From Bradyrhizobium lablabi (GTDB lineage Bacteria > Pseudomonadota > Alphaproteobacteria > Rhizobiales > Xanthobacteraceae), in contig NZ_JAFCLN010000019.1 of assembly GCF_018129385.1 (NCBI RefSeq), positions 62,001 to 126,000 on the forward strand: a DNA stretch of 64,000 bases. Reading direction: 5' to 3'. Under the pieces are notes generated by a model. It worked only from the letters and a program-made list of their open reading frames with translations, was not told the DNA's origin and did no database searches. A program made the position numbers and the translations under genes. Numbering within the stretch: the stretch's first letter is position 1; each line of letters starts with the position of its first letter. Shown here piece after piece: positions 26,597-34,607 of the stretch.

Positions 26597-27472
26597 ATGA
26601 AGCCGGCCGACGTCTTCATCGCCGTCCTTGTCGCGGTGATCTGGGGCCTTGCGTTCGTCGCAAGCCGCATCGCGCTCGACGAGTTTTCGCCGGAGCTGAT
26701 GACGACGCTGCGTTTTGCCATCGCCGCGATCCCCTGTCTTTTCCTGCGCCGGCCCGACGTGGCGTGGCCGGTGCTGGTGGCCATCAGTTTCGCGCTGTTC
26801 CTCGGTCAGTTCCTGGCGCAGGCCTTTGCCATTGCCCATGGGGTGCCGGTCGGCCTCACCAGCGTGATCGTGCAGAGTCAGGTGCTGTTCACCATCGCCT
26901 TCGCCGCCGTGTTGTTCAGCGAGCGGCCGACCCGAACGCAGACGATCGGTATCGGCATCGCCACGGTTGGGCTGCTGATGATCTGCGGCACCGTCGGTTA
27001 TGATTTCAGCGTCGGGGCCTTTGCCGTGCTGATGATCTCGCCCGTCAGCTTTGCGGTCGGCAATCTGCTGCTCCGTCGCGCGCAGGACGTGCGGATGTTC
27101 GATCTGTTCGCCTGGCTATGCCTTGCCGCCGGCGTCCCGCTGTTTGCGCTGACGCTTCTCAGCAACGGGCCGCAGCCGACCTGGCACGCGTTGACGCACA
27201 TGTCGCTGATGGGCCTTGCCTGCATGCTGTTCCTCGGCGGCGTCTCCACCAGCATCGCTTATTGGCTGTGGGGCCGGCTGCTGCGGGATTATCCGGCGGC
27301 GCAGGTGGTGCCGTTCGCGCTGCTGGTGCCGTTCGTCGGCTCCGCCGCATCGAGCATTGTCTTCGGCGAAACCTTCGGCCCGCTTCGCCTGGCCGGCATG
27401 GTCACTGTGATCGGCGGCATTGCCGTCATGTGGCTGGCAAGGCGCCCGCAGGCGCTGCCCAAAATCGCGTGA
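26597..27472 (+). CDS. EamA-family (DMT) membrane transporter
   Basis: The 291-residue protein has ten hydrophobic segments in two EamA repeats (about 1-140 and 145-285), with IWGLAFVASRIALDEFSPEL near the N-terminus. Members export amino acids, metabolites or drugs. The direction and substrate are not shown. A CCAGGAAA site precedes the ATG. It is followed by a LysE-type exporter gene 8 bp later, so both may export related compounds. Confidence 0.9.
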   Translation: MKPADVFIAVLVAVIWGLAFVASRIALDEFSPELMTTLRFAIAAIPCLFLRRPDVAWPVLVAISFALFLGQFLAQAFAIAHGVPVGLTSVIVQSQVLFTIAFAAVLFSERPTRTQTIGIGIATVGLLMICGTVGYDFSVGAFAVLMISPVSFAVGNLLLRRAQDVRMFDLFAWLCLAAGVPLFALTLLSNGPQPTWHALTHMSLMGLACMLFLGGVSTSIAYWLWGRLLRDYPAAQVVPFALLVPFVGSAASSIVFGETFGPLRLAGMVTVIGGIAVMWLARRPQALPKIA

Positions 27473-27480
27473 GGGTTCGG

Positions 27481-28089
27481 ATGTCGCAATCGCTGTTCGT
27501 CGCCTTTGTCATGTTCGCCACGGTGATGTTCTTCACGCCGGGGCCGAACAACATCATGCTGCTGTCTTCGGGCCTCACTTACGGCTTCCGCCGCTCCATC
27601 CCGCATATCGCGGGTATCACCGTCGGCTTCGCCTTCATGGTCGGCGCGGTCGGCGTTGGGCTAGGTGCCGTCTTCATCGCCTATCCGATCCTGCAAACCA
27701 TCCTGAAATATGCCGGGGTCGCCTATCTGATCTATCTCGCCGCCAACATCGCCATGTCCGAGCCGCACGGGCCTGACGAGGAGGGCGGCGGCCGCGGCCG
27801 GCCCATGACCTTCTGGGGCGCGGCGATGTTCCAGTGGGTCAATGCCAAGGGCTGGGTGATGGTGATCGGCACCATCACGGCCTATGCGGCGATCGCCGCC
27901 TTCCCGCTCAACATCGTGATCCAGGTCGTGATCAGCCTGATCCTGGGCGCTTTTTCTTGCGTGACCTGGGCGCTGTTCGGCACCGCGCTGCGGCCGATCC
28001 TGAGCTCGCGCCGGGCGGTGCGCGCCTTCAACATCGTGATGGCGCTGCTGCTGCTCGCCTCCCTCTATCCCGTCTTCATGGACGCATGA
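27481..28089 (+). CDS. LysE/RhtB-family amino acid exporter
   Basis: A 202-residue membrane protein with about six segments and the LysE hallmark FFTPGPNNIMLLSSGLTYGF near residues 17-36. The family exports amino acids such as Thr, homoserine or Lys. The ATG at 27481 follows GTGAGGGTTCGG. Placement between ilvN and ilvC suggests branched-chain or related amino acids, but this is inference. Confidence 0.92.
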   Translation: MSQSLFVAFVMFATVMFFTPGPNNIMLLSSGLTYGFRRSIPHIAGITVGFAFMVGAVGVGLGAVFIAYPILQTILKYAGVAYLIYLAANIAMSEPHGPDEEGGGRGRPMTFWGAAMFQWVNAKGWVMVIGTITAYAAIAAFPLNIVIQVVISLILGAFSCVTWALFGTALRPILSSRRAVRAFNIVMALLLLASLYPVFMDA

Positions 28090-28201
28090 TGCCGCAGTCC
28101 GCCATGCAGAAACGGGTTTCCCACAGCGCGAAAAATGCTCTAGACAACGCCGGAAATTTCCGGGCGACCGGCGGGTCCCATCCAGCTAACAGCCTGATTA
28201 A

Positions 28202-29257
<1,056 letters not shown>

Positions 29258-29269
29258 GGGGTCGGGGGC

Positions 29270-29392
29270 TTTCATCCTTCGAGACGCACGCTTGCGCGTG
29301 CTCCTCAGGATGAGGTCAGGCAGCGTCTCGTGACGACGTCAGACCCTCATGGTGAGGAGCGCGGCAACGCCGCGCGTCTCGAACCAGAGGCC
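29270..29392. repeat. Palindromic intergenic repeat, family D copy 2
   Basis: TCATCCTTCGAGACGC with CTCCTCAGGATGAGG makes one arm, and CCTCATGGTGAGGAGC with CGCGCGTCTCGAACC the next. It is related to 21802-21912 and lies 13 bp after ilvC. Confidence 0.75.
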
Positions 29393-29528
29393 CGATGCTG
29401 CAACACGAAATCTTAAGCCTTGAACGGCATAGTCCCGGCGAGATCGCGCGAGCGGTCTCGCCGTTGACACTTCAACCAGACTCTTCGCCAAGCGCCGTCG
29501 AGCAAAGTTTCCGGCCAGGAACGAAGAA

Positions 29529-29550
29529 CTGAGAGTTCAATCACATTCTT
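29529..29550 (+). repeat. Direct repeat, copy 1 of 2
   Basis: The 22-bp element (CTGAGAG, then TTCAATCACATTCTT) matches 29687-29708 at 20 of 22 bases. The intervening segment is about 136 bp. Confidence 0.6.
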
Positions 29551-29686
29551 GGTGCAGCATGTTTCGAGTGGTTTCTCGAAGCGAAAAAGATTCGCGATTT
29601 CAGAATCAAGGCGCCATTGCTTAATCCGTATTCTCGCGCGCGGATTCCCAAGAAAATGAGATGGAGCGCGTCTCGATCGCCAAAGG

Positions 29687-29708
29687 CTGAGAGCTCAACC
29701 ACATTCTT
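29687..29708 (+). repeat. Direct repeat, copy 2 of 2
   Basis: The second copy (CTGAGAG, then CTCAACCACATTCTT) ends 11 bp before the DUF2336 stop codon. Confidence 0.6.
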
Positions 29709-29719
29709 CAGCAGACGCG

Positions 29720-30832
29720 TCACGCCGCGTTGATGCGGGTGTCCTGCTTCTCGATCCGGTTGTGCAACTGCCAGAAGCGGATGGTGCGCTGCGCGGTCTC
29801 CCGCGACAGCCGGCTGTAGTCGAGGTTCGCCTGCCAGATCGACTTTTCGCCGATCGGCTGCGGGAACGGCCGGTGACGCAGGATGGTCTCGACCGTCATC
29901 CAGTCGAGGCCGGCCGATTTGCAGGGAATGAGGACGAGGTCCGAACGCGGGCCCTCGAGCACGCGTGCCATCAGATCGGTCGGCACGTCATTGAGGGCCG
30001 CCAGCGCGGCGGCGACTTCCTCGAATTTCCCTGAGCCGACGAATTTGACGATGGCGGCGTCGTCGAGCTCGTTCAGGTCCTTCAGCAGCTTGACGAGCTG
30101 CTCGGCGAGGCTGAAATCCCGCGGCGGCGGCATCGGCGCTTCCTGGGCAATGTCGTCCAGCACCTGCCGGATTTGCGCCTGAATGGTCCGCGGGGCGATG
30201 GCGAGCAGGCGGTCGCGGACGGCATCCTTGGCGCGCCGCAGCAGATCGCGCAGGAACCTCATCGGCAGGTCGATGCGCAGGCCGAGGATCTCGACCAGTT
30301 CGTCGTCGCTGTCGGCATGGGCGACCATGCCGGAATAGCCGGCCTCGGAGAATTTTGCGCTGGCGTTGTTGGCGAGCTTGCGGATCACCTTTCCTTCGCC
30401 GCGGTCGACGATGACGTCGGTCACGGCCTCCGGCAGGTCGGCGCGCGCCGAGATCGCCATCAAATGGTCCTGCCCCTTGGTGCTGGCGATCCTGACCAGC
30501 GCATCGGTGCCGAGCCGGCTGGAATGGGTCAAGACTTCGCCGGCGACCTCGATCTCGTCGTCGGAAGCCAGCGTTTCGATGATTTCGAACGGCGCGTAGT
30601 CGATCGGCGCCAGCCGCCTGCTGAGCTCGGCCCGCGCGCGCGTCTCGACCCGCGCGATCAACAGGCACAGCACGTCGTCGAAGACCTTGACCTGGTCCTC
30701 GCTGAGACGCTCGCCGTCATGCAGGAAAAGGTCGGTCACGCGCCGCAGGGTCGCGACTCGCTTGGCGGGAGAGCCGCCATTTACCGCATCTTCCAGTTCG
30801 CCGATGATCGATTGCGCTGGCTGTTGCACCAT
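29720..30832 (-). CDS. DUF2336 domain protein
   Basis: The 370-residue soluble protein is all-helical with HEAT-like repeats and resembles DUF2336 of alphaproteobacteria (for instance LARIETRARAELS-type motif, here LLIARVETRARAELSRRLAP). I start it at ATG 30832 (MVQQPAQSII) because the frame upstream, to 31558, overlaps the SDR gene and has unrelated, Ser/Arg-rich translation. Function is unknown; homologues are often large and hypothetical. Confidence 0.78.
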   Translation of the reverse strand: MVQQPAQSIIGELEDAVNGGSPAKRVATLRRVTDLFLHDGERLSEDQVKVFDDVLCLLIARVETRARAELSRRLAPIDYAPFEIIETLASDDEIEVAGEVLTHSSRLGTDALVRIASTKGQDHLMAISARADLPEAVTDVIVDRGEGKVIRKLANNASAKFSEAGYSGMVAHADSDDELVEILGLRIDLPMRFLRDLLRRAKDAVRDRLLAIAPRTIQAQIRQVLDDIAQEAPMPPPRDFSLAEQLVKLLKDLNELDDAAIVKFVGSGKFEEVAAALAALNDVPTDLMARVLEGPRSDLVLIPCKSAGLDWMTVETILRHRPFPQPIGEKSIWQANLDYSRLSRETAQRTIRFWQLHNRIEKQDTRINAA

Positions 30833-31115
30833 CGTGGGCAGCCCGTCGGTTGTTGCCTGTTGGCGGAACCATCGCCGCCGCACCGTTACATCAGGGTTAA
30901 GCCGGGGTGCCGTAGAAATACAGGACAGCAGCCTTCTGCAACCTAAGGCTAACGATGTGTTGGTGCCGCCGGCGCAATGCGCGATAAATCGCGCGCCATT
31001 TGACGCGGTATCAAGGCCGGGTGCCGCCTGTCCGGGCCCCCTGTTCCGGGCAATCCGCTCTTGCACCGCCATTCTGCTATGCTGACATAAAGCCGGAACA
31101 GAGGGGGAAGCGACC

Positions 31116-31967
31116 ATGAAATCCATCGTCGTCACCGGCGCGTCCACCGGCATCGGCTGGGCCACCGCCAAACTGCTGGTTGATCGCGGCTTTCGCGTGT
31201 TCGGCAGCGTCCGCAAGCAGGCCGACGCCGACCGCCTGAAAGGCGAACTCGGCGCCAGTTTCACACCTCTATTGTTCGATGTCACCGATGAGCCGGCCGT
31301 GCTGGCGGCCGCCCGCGACGTGCGCGCGGCGCTGAATGGCGAAAAGCTCGCCGGGCTCGTCAACAATGCCGGCATCGCGGTGGCAGGACCCGTGCTCGGG
31401 TTGTCGGCGGACGAATTCCGCCGCCAGATGGACGTCAACGTGATCGGTCCGATCATCGCGACGCAGGCCTTTGGCCCGCTGCTCGGCGCCGATACCTCGC
31501 TCAAGGGGGCACCGGGGCGGATCGTGATGATCTCCTCGGTCGCCGGCCAGAACGGCAATCCGTTGACCGCGGCCTATGCTGCATCGAAACACGCCATCGA
31601 GGGGCTGTCGGAGAGCCTGCGCCGCGAACTGATGCTGTTCGGCATCGACGTCATCATCGTCGCGCCCGGCGCTGTGAAGACGCCGATCTGGAGCAAGGCC
31701 GAGGAGCTCGACATCGCCCCCTACAGGAATTCACCCTACTTCCCGGCGCTGGAGCGAATGCGCGCCTTCATGCTTCAGCTTGGCGCCAACGGCCTGCCGC
31801 CGGAGCGGATCGCGGAAACGGTCTTCGCGGCCCTGACCCTGCCGCGCCCAAAGGTGCGCTACTCCATCGTGCCCGATCCGGTGCGGATCAGCATGATGAA
31901 GACGCTGCCCAAGCGCGTGGTGGACAAGATCATCGCCAAACGCGTTGGCCTGCTGCCGCCGGCATGA
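31116..31967 (+). CDS. SDR-family oxidoreductase
   Basis: A 283-residue short-chain dehydrogenase/reductase. It has the NAD(P)-binding TGASTGIG (7-14), NNAG (83-86), and the catalytic Ser141, Tyr154, Lys158 set (YAASK). The C-terminus is long (about 190-283), as in classical SDRs that act on steroid-like or fatty substrates. The substrate is unknown. The stop overlaps the start of the next small gene. Confidence 0.9.
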   Translation: MKSIVVTGASTGIGWATAKLLVDRGFRVFGSVRKQADADRLKGELGASFTPLLFDVTDEPAVLAAARDVRAALNGEKLAGLVNNAGIAVAGPVLGLSADEFRRQMDVNVIGPIIATQAFGPLLGADTSLKGAPGRIVMISSVAGQNGNPLTAAYAASKHAIEGLSESLRRELMLFGIDVIIVAPGAVKTPIWSKAEELDIAPYRNSPYFPALERMRAFMLQLGANGLPPERIAETVFAALTLPRPKVRYSIVPDPVRISMMKTLPKRVVDKIIAKRVGLLPPA

Positions 31968-32212
31968 CGATCGGCAAGAGCAGGGCGGAGTTGACCGAGC
32001 TGGCAAATGCGGCGCTTCGCAGCGAGCCAGGCTGCGAAACCGCGCGGGTGGTCGATCTGCAGGCGCTGCCCGGTGCAGCAGCGGGGGCCGGGCGCAACTG
32101 GGAGATTCCGAACGTCGCCCTCGGCGACAGCCTGATCAGCGACGTCGACCGCGCCGTCATCACGGTGCATCGGCGGCTCGGCCGGCAGTTTCATCTGGTC
32201 GGCGACGACTAA
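31964..32212 (+). CDS. Hypothetical 82-residue protein
   Basis: This short acidic-to-neutral protein starts at an ATG that overlaps the SDR stop (ATGA), so it is translationally coupled. No signal peptide or membrane segment is visible. I recognise no domain. Coupling and frame integrity support it being real, but the length makes it uncertain. Confidence 0.6.
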   Translation: MTIGKSRAELTELANAALRSEPGCETARVVDLQALPGAAAGAGRNWEIPNVALGDSLISDVDRAVITVHRRLGRQFHLVGDD

Positions 32213-32214
32213 CG

Positions 32215-32838
32215 CTAGTTCGCCTGCGCCGTCCTCGGCGCACCCTTCTGCGCCATGCTGATCATGCGCAGCGCGAACACCGCCACCAGCGGGATCAGGA
32301 ACAGCGCATAGAGCGGCATGTCGGGAATCCTTTTTCCGAACGGCACCATGAACTGGAACAGCAGGTAATAGCCGCCGACGAGGTGCAGCGCCCGCCAGGC
32401 GCGCGGGCCGATCGCGGCCGCGGTGCGGTCGAACGAGGTCGCGGCCATCGCAATGATGAAGGCATAGCCGATGCCGCCGAAGATGTAGGAGGCCGCCGAG
32501 GTCGCCGCCGAATAACCGACCGGATCCATCGCCGCAAAGCAGCCGATCGCGATGGCATGCAGGCCGTGCGAGGCCGCAAAGGTGACGCCGAGATAGCGGC
32601 GGTTGCGGCGCTGCCATCTCGTCCACCCATTGGGCCACAGCCGCGCCAGCGCGGCGGCGGAGAAGGCGAGGCAGAAGAACAGCAGCGAGGTGCGCGCCGT
32701 GAAGCGGATCACCATTCGCACGCCCTCGACCTCGAACTGCCGCATCGCGGCGATCCAGATGCAGAGCGCTGCTAACGTCAGGCTGAGTACCCAGAACAGC
32801 CGCCAGTTCTCGAACCAGCCTTGCCGATGCGATGTCAT
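32215..32838 (-). CDS. Ferric-reductase-like integral membrane protein
   Basis: A 207-residue protein with about six hydrophobic segments and several conserved-looking His residues (SHGLHAIAIG around 90, ALHLVGGYY around 150) that may bind haem, as in ferric reductase-like (MsrQ/YedZ-type) proteins. ATG 32838 follows GGGAGGA, a strong ribosome site; the longer frame start at 32895 lies in the operator region. It is divergent from a TetR gene with two shared operators, so it is the probable target. Confidence 0.72.
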   Translation of the reverse strand: MTSHRQGWFENWRLFWVLSLTLAALCIWIAAMRQFEVEGVRMVIRFTARTSLLFFCLAFSAAALARLWPNGWTRWQRRNRRYLGVTFAASHGLHAIAIGCFAAMDPVGYSAATSAASYIFGGIGYAFIIAMAATSFDRTAAAIGPRAWRALHLVGGYYLLFQFMVPFGKRIPDMPLYALFLIPLVAVFALRMISMAQKGAPRTAQAN

Positions 32839-32853
32839 ATCGTCCTCCCTGCC

Positions 32854-32874
32854 TATGTAATCATCAGTTACATA
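32854..32874. promoter_or_regulatory. Operator-like palindrome O1 (TGTAA-N7-TTACA)
   Basis: TATGTAATCATCAGTTACATA is a 7-bp-arm inverted repeat with a 7-bp spacer. It lies 18 bp upstream of the start of the membrane-protein gene. The same half-sites and spacing recur at 32899-32915, about 43 bp (four helical turns) away. Confidence 0.72.
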
Positions 32875-32898
32875 GCAGGGTAGCGTTTGGGTCAATTG

Positions 32899-32915
32899 TG
32901 TAATCGATGCTTACA
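32899..32915. promoter_or_regulatory. Operator-like palindrome O2 (TGTAA-N7-TTACA)
   Basis: TGTAATCGATGCTTACA repeats the same half-sites as O1. It lies just upstream of the TetR gene start (32948), a place where binding would block its own transcription. Confidence 0.72.
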
Positions 32916-32947
32916 TTCACAAGCCGGTGATGCTAGACAGGTGCGAA

Positions 32948-33622
32948 ATGCGCCCCTCAGCCAAACGTTTGCCCGCAAAGCCGCGCCGCCCGGCGGCCCG
33001 CCGCGCGCCAACTCAAAAGCCCTATCACCACGGCGATCTGCGCCGGGTGCTGATCGACGCGGCGTTGCAACTGGTCGGCGAGGGCGGTCCGGATGGTCTA
33101 AGCGTGCGCGAGGCCGCGCGCCGCGCGGGCGTCTCGCCGGGGGCGCCGTTCCGGCATTTTCCGAGCCGGGAAGCGCTGATGACCGCGGTGGCCGAAGAGG
33201 CGCAGCGGCGCTTTCGTGCCGAAATCGAGGCCGCTCTCACGGAGGCGCCGGCGGACGATCCGCTTGCGCGATTCCGCCACCTCGGCCTTGCCTATCTGCG
33301 CTGGGCGATGCGCAATCCGACCCATTTCGAGATCCTCTCCAGCCGCCGCTTTTTCGATCACGACAAATCCGTGCAGGTCTCGCGCGACAATAACGAACTG
33401 ATCGACCTGACCGGACGCACGCTGGCGGAAGCCTTTGCGAAGGGACAATTGCGCGTCACCGACCTGAAGCAGGTGCAGATCGCCGGCCGCGCGCTGGTCT
33501 ACGGCTTTGCCCGCATGAATATCGACGGCCATTTCCCGCGCTGGGGCGTCAACGATGCGGAAGCCGAACGCACGGCGGAGGCGGTCCTCGATCTTTTTAT
33601 TGCCGGAATTGCCCAGCGCTAA
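32948..33622 (+). CDS. TetR/AcrR-family transcriptional regulator
   Basis: A 224-residue regulator (231 if ATG 32927 is used). After a basic Pro/Arg-rich N-terminus, the helix-turn-helix reads LSVREAARRAGVSPGAPFRHF, preceded by a helix GDLRRVLIDAALQLVGE. The C-terminal ligand domain is TetR_C-like. It faces the ferric-reductase-like gene across a 109-bp gap with two identical palindromes, so autoregulation and control of the neighbour are likely. The start is uncertain between 32927 and 32948. Confidence 0.9.
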   Translation: MRPSAKRLPAKPRRPAARRAPTQKPYHHGDLRRVLIDAALQLVGEGGPDGLSVREAARRAGVSPGAPFRHFPSREALMTAVAEEAQRRFRAEIEAALTEAPADDPLARFRHLGLAYLRWAMRNPTHFEILSSRRFFDHDKSVQVSRDNNELIDLTGRTLAEAFAKGQLRVTDLKQVQIAGRALVYGFARMNIDGHFPRWGVNDAEAERTAEAVLDLFIAGIAQR

Positions 33623-33740
33623 GGCAGGCTCTGGTTCCCTCCACGGAACGCGCGGACGGATTGACGCGGGAACGATGGCGAAGCCGCCGGCGTTGCTCCG
33701 GCATGCAGTCAGTCGGCTGCGTTACGAGGGAACGCGCAGC

Positions 33741-33920
33741 ATGGTCAGGGAAGGTCCGCCGCAACCTGCTCCGCCGCCGAAAGAGCCATATCCGGCCGAG
33801 AAAGCGCGCGGGGGCGAGATCATCCTCAACACGCCGCTGCGCCGATGGGTGTTCATCGGCGGCCTCGTCGGCGCGATCGTATTGGTGCTGTTCCTGAGTC
33901 TGGTTCGCTGGGCGGCCTGA
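33741..33920 (+). CDS. Small single-span membrane protein
   Basis: The 59-residue protein has a Pro-rich acidic N-terminus (REGPPQPAPPPKEPYPAEK) and one membrane helix (WVFIGGLVGAIVLVLFLSLV, about 37-56). I chose ATG 33741, which follows ACGAGGGAACGC. An upstream in-frame ATG at 33675 is possible. Function is unknown. It precedes two other small envelope proteins. Confidence 0.65.
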   Translation: MVREGPPQPAPPPKEPYPAEKARGGEIILNTPLRRWVFIGGLVGAIVLVLFLSLVRWAA

Positions 33921-33941
33921 GATCATTGAGCGGAGGTTGCC

Positions 33942-34214
33942 ATGAAGCCAGTTACCGTTGTGGCGCTGGTCCTGATCCTTGGAGTTTTTCTTGGAGGTTT
34001 TCTTGGAGGTTCTCTTGGAGGTTCCGCCGTCGCGCAACCTGCAAAGGGCCCCGCGTTCTATGTGGTGCTGAATTCGCTGACCAGGCAATGCACGGTCGTC
34101 GATCAGACGCCCAAGGCCGACACGCCCAACATCACGGTGGCGAGCGACACCATCTATCCGACGCGCGCCGAGGCCGAGAACGCCATCAAGACGCTGAAGC
34201 CTTGCAATCCCTAA
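33942..34214 (+). CDS. Small secreted protein with tandem repeat in its signal peptide
   Basis: The 90-residue protein has a signal peptide (residues 1-30, ending SAVAQ). The rest is short with two Cys (TRQCTVVD and KPCNP) that could form a disulfide. The hydrophobic core of the signal (LGVFLGGFLGGSLGGS) is encoded by four tandem 12-nt units (33978-34025), each adding four residues without shifting the frame. Function is unknown. The site GGAG lies close to the ATG. Confidence 0.65.
   Translation: MKPVTVVALVLILGVFLGGFLGGSLGGSAVAQPAKGPAFYVVLNSLTRQCTVVDQTPKADTPNITVASDTIYPTRAEAENAIKTLKPCNP
33978..34025 (+). repeat. Four tandem 12-nt repeats inside a signal peptide gene
   Basis: Units are CTTGGAGTTTTT, CTTGGAGGTTTT, CTTGGAGGTTCT, CTTGGAGGTTCC. 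They encode L-G-[VG]-[FS] and are exactly in frame. Copy-number change would alter signal length by four residues per unit. Confidence 0.9.
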
Positions 34215-34252
34215 CCTTGCAATCCGTAAACCTAACGAACCGGGAATTCGAC

Positions 34253-34477
34253 ATGGATGATCGTCAGAAGGAAAACTCGACCCGTACCACCGCGATCGCC
34301 GCCATCATCGCGGCCGTGGCGTTGCTCTTCGTCGTCCTCATCTGGGGGCCGGGGCGGGTGAACCATGTTGAGATCAACCCCGGCCCAAGCGGCACGCCGG
34401 GATCCACGGCCAAGAATACCGCGCCGCCGCCGGCCGAAAGCCCGTCGGGCGGCAGCACGACCGGGACGGCGCGCTGA
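34253..34477 (+). CDS. Small membrane protein with Pro/Gly/Ser-rich tail
   Basis: The 74-residue protein has an N-terminal charged start (MDDRQKENSTR), one membrane helix (about 12-31, AIAAIIAAVALLFVVLIWGP) and an extracytoplasmic low-complexity tail (PGPSGTPGSTAKNTAPPPAES). It is coupled in order with the two preceding small genes, but the gaps (about 38 bp) are consistent with one transcript. Function is unknown. Confidence 0.62.
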   Translation: MDDRQKENSTRTTAIAAIIAAVALLFVVLIWGPGRVNHVEINPGPSGTPGSTAKNTAPPPAESPSGGSTTGTAR

Positions 34478-34607
34478 CCGCCGGCGTGTTCCGACTTTAG
34501 GCGTAGGTCGAAATTTACCGAGCCGAGCGGCGGCTCGGTAAATTCATTGCGCGTTCATGACGTTTCCAATACGGTTTTGTGACACGCTGTGAAAACCGGC
34601 TAGCCGC

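Larger units (their letters stand above)
29258..29719. other. Gene-free spacer between ilvC and the DUF2336 gene
   Basis: This 462-bp stretch holds a family D repeat (29270-29392) and a pair of 22-bp direct repeats (29529-29550 and 29687-29708). The middle is lower in G+C than its surroundings. I see no convincing coding frame, tRNA or other RNA gene in it. Confidence 0.6.

Noticed and set aside
30979-30994. GCGCGAT-AA-ATCGCGC palindrome before the SDR gene
   Set aside because: It is short and alone; without repeats or a nearby regulator it cannot be told from chance.
30833-31558. Longer N-terminus for the DUF2336 protein
   Set aside because: It overlaps the SDR gene on the other strand and its translation is unrelated Ser/Arg-rich sequence.
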